In this document: positions 63,682-64,000 of the stretch, piece by piece
Layout: each line of letters opens with the position of its first letter
How positions within the stretch are numbered: the first letter of the stretch is position 1
Assembly: GCA_024277525.1 (NCBI GenBank)
Contig: JAJRUZ010000042.1
Location: forward strand, 124,001 to 188,000
DNA from: Caldifarciminota bacterium
GTDB lineage: Bacteria > Hydrothermota > Hydrothermia > Hydrothermales > JAJRUZ01
Length of the DNA stretch: 64,000 nt
Direction of reading: 5' to 3'
The notes under the pieces: generated by a model
Databases searched by the model: none
What the model was told of the DNA's origin: nothing
What the model saw: only the letters and a program-made list of their open reading frames with translations
Made by a program: the position numbers and the translations under genes

Positions 63682-63694
63682 CGGATTTGAACCG
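63682..63694 (-). promoter_or_regulatory. T-loop-like leader hairpin before rpsT
   Basis: CGG-TTCAAAT-CCG on the minus strand, 3-bp stem, ending 23 bases before the ATG. The bases after it are almost pure A/T, and there is no Shine-Dalgarno site. Confidence 0.5.
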
Positions 63695-63747
63695 TTTTTT
63701 TTAAATTATTATTTTATTATATCAAATTTAAGGCTTAAAATTAAAAA

Positions 63748-64000
63748 ATGCAAATGTTTTTATTTTTTATAATCTCTTTTGAAAGTGTTATCTACGGAGG
63801 AGAAAGATGGAATTTTTCAAGAAGTGCAAGAATTTCAGGACTCGGAGAAGCCTCGGTATCTTTGAAAGACCCGGCAGGGATTGTATTTAATCCGGCAATT
63901 TCAATGCTCTTTGAAAAAAAATCCCTTGAATTAACTTTTTCTGATTATTTTGAAAATATCTTCAAATTCGGTTCATTGAACTTTATAACAGGTGACTCGC
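63748..64000 (+). CDS. PorV-like or UPF0164-like outer-membrane protein, 3' truncated
   Basis: The first 84 codons, open to the window edge and absent from the ORF track. Signal peptide MQMFLFFIISFESVIYG, then RSARISGLGEASVSLKDPAG and IVFNPAISM, the N-terminal pattern of PorV/UPF0164-type barrels. TAAAAT ends six bases before the ATG; no Shine-Dalgarno site. It diverges from rpsT. Confidence 0.7.
   Translation, partial: MQMFLFFIISFESVIYGGERWNFSRSARISGLGEASVSLKDPAGIVFNPAISMLFEKKSLELTFSDYFENIFKFGSLNFITGDS

Noticed and set aside
1-64000. CRISPR array, phage genes, intact insertion sequence, rRNA
   Set aside because: No regular repeat-spacer series, no integrase or transposase ORF, and no rRNA-like sequence was seen on either strand.

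Overview
The window is AT-rich bacterial chromosome with short intergenic gaps and many ATGA/TGATG start-stop overlaps. The proteome is rich in Lys, Glu and Ile. Gram-negative features are plain: a TonB/ExbB/ExbD system, a TonB-dependent receptor, PorV-type barrels, lipoproteins and a ZnuA/ZnuB pair. Many large secreted proteins end in a C-terminal sorting domain like that of type IX secretion (T9SS) cargo, and a PorU-like sortase is present. With the MXAN_6640-type protease and a DUF4321 protein, this suggests an uncultured candidate-phylum lineage of the WOR-3/Hydrothermae/FCB kind, possibly thermophilic. That placement is inference; no 16S gene is in the window.

Layout. 3-2942: 3' part of a secreted fibronectin-type protein, then a gene-free stretch with a MITE-like inverted repeat. 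10646-3366 (minus): one compact transcription unit led by tRNA-Ser(GCU), then a Trm112-like protein, a PorU-like sortase, a small ORF and nuoI-J-K-L. 10657-14153 (minus): a GND-repeat protein and a multiply frameshifted sorting-domain gene. 14580-19606: surface-polysaccharide genes (O-antigen ligase-like, two glycosyltransferases) and a RecJ-like DHH protein. 19748-23942 (minus): ispDF, DUF4321, a sugar aminotransferase, a glycosyltransferase and cvpA. 23974-31794: ftsX, an EnvC-like M23 protein, J-domain/TPR genes, a LytR_C lipoprotein, rsfS, argS and ftsE. 31810-36322: a metalloprotease, two membrane proteins, exbB-exbD-exbD and tonB. 36334-49771: receptor, PorV and secreted-protein operon with strong Shine-Dalgarno sites, closed by a clear terminator. 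49842-58874: an LpoA-like protein, a small membrane protein, a beta-propeller cargo, a PorV-TPR protein and an adenylate cyclase. 58878-63658 (minus): rpsT, tRNA-Ala, tldD, a small Cys/His protein, a zinc-type outer-membrane protein, znuA and znuB. 63748-64000: start of another PorV-like gene.

How the parts fit. The window looks like an envelope-biogenesis district: proton-motive-force transducers (ExbBD, TonB), export and anchoring (PorU, PorV), cargo, division hydrolase control (FtsE, FtsX, EnvC-like) and polysaccharide synthesis.

The most unusual signal is a small hairpin with a tRNA T-loop sequence, GG-TTCAAAT/TTCAATT-CC. It lies 20-24 nt upstream of five start codons (gene at 14153, exbB, gene at 47411, tldD, rpsT), always in the sense of the gene. 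A genuine tRNA-Ser T-arm sits at the same distance (21 nt) from the Trm112-like start codon. This suggests a tRNA-mimic leader element that may define mRNA 5' ends or control translation. A second theme is widespread leaderless initiation, with -10 boxes 5-9 nt before ATG. A third is a group of three interrupted genes (two in-frame TAA codons and one gene with several homopolymer frameshifts), which may be assembly errors, decay or recoding.
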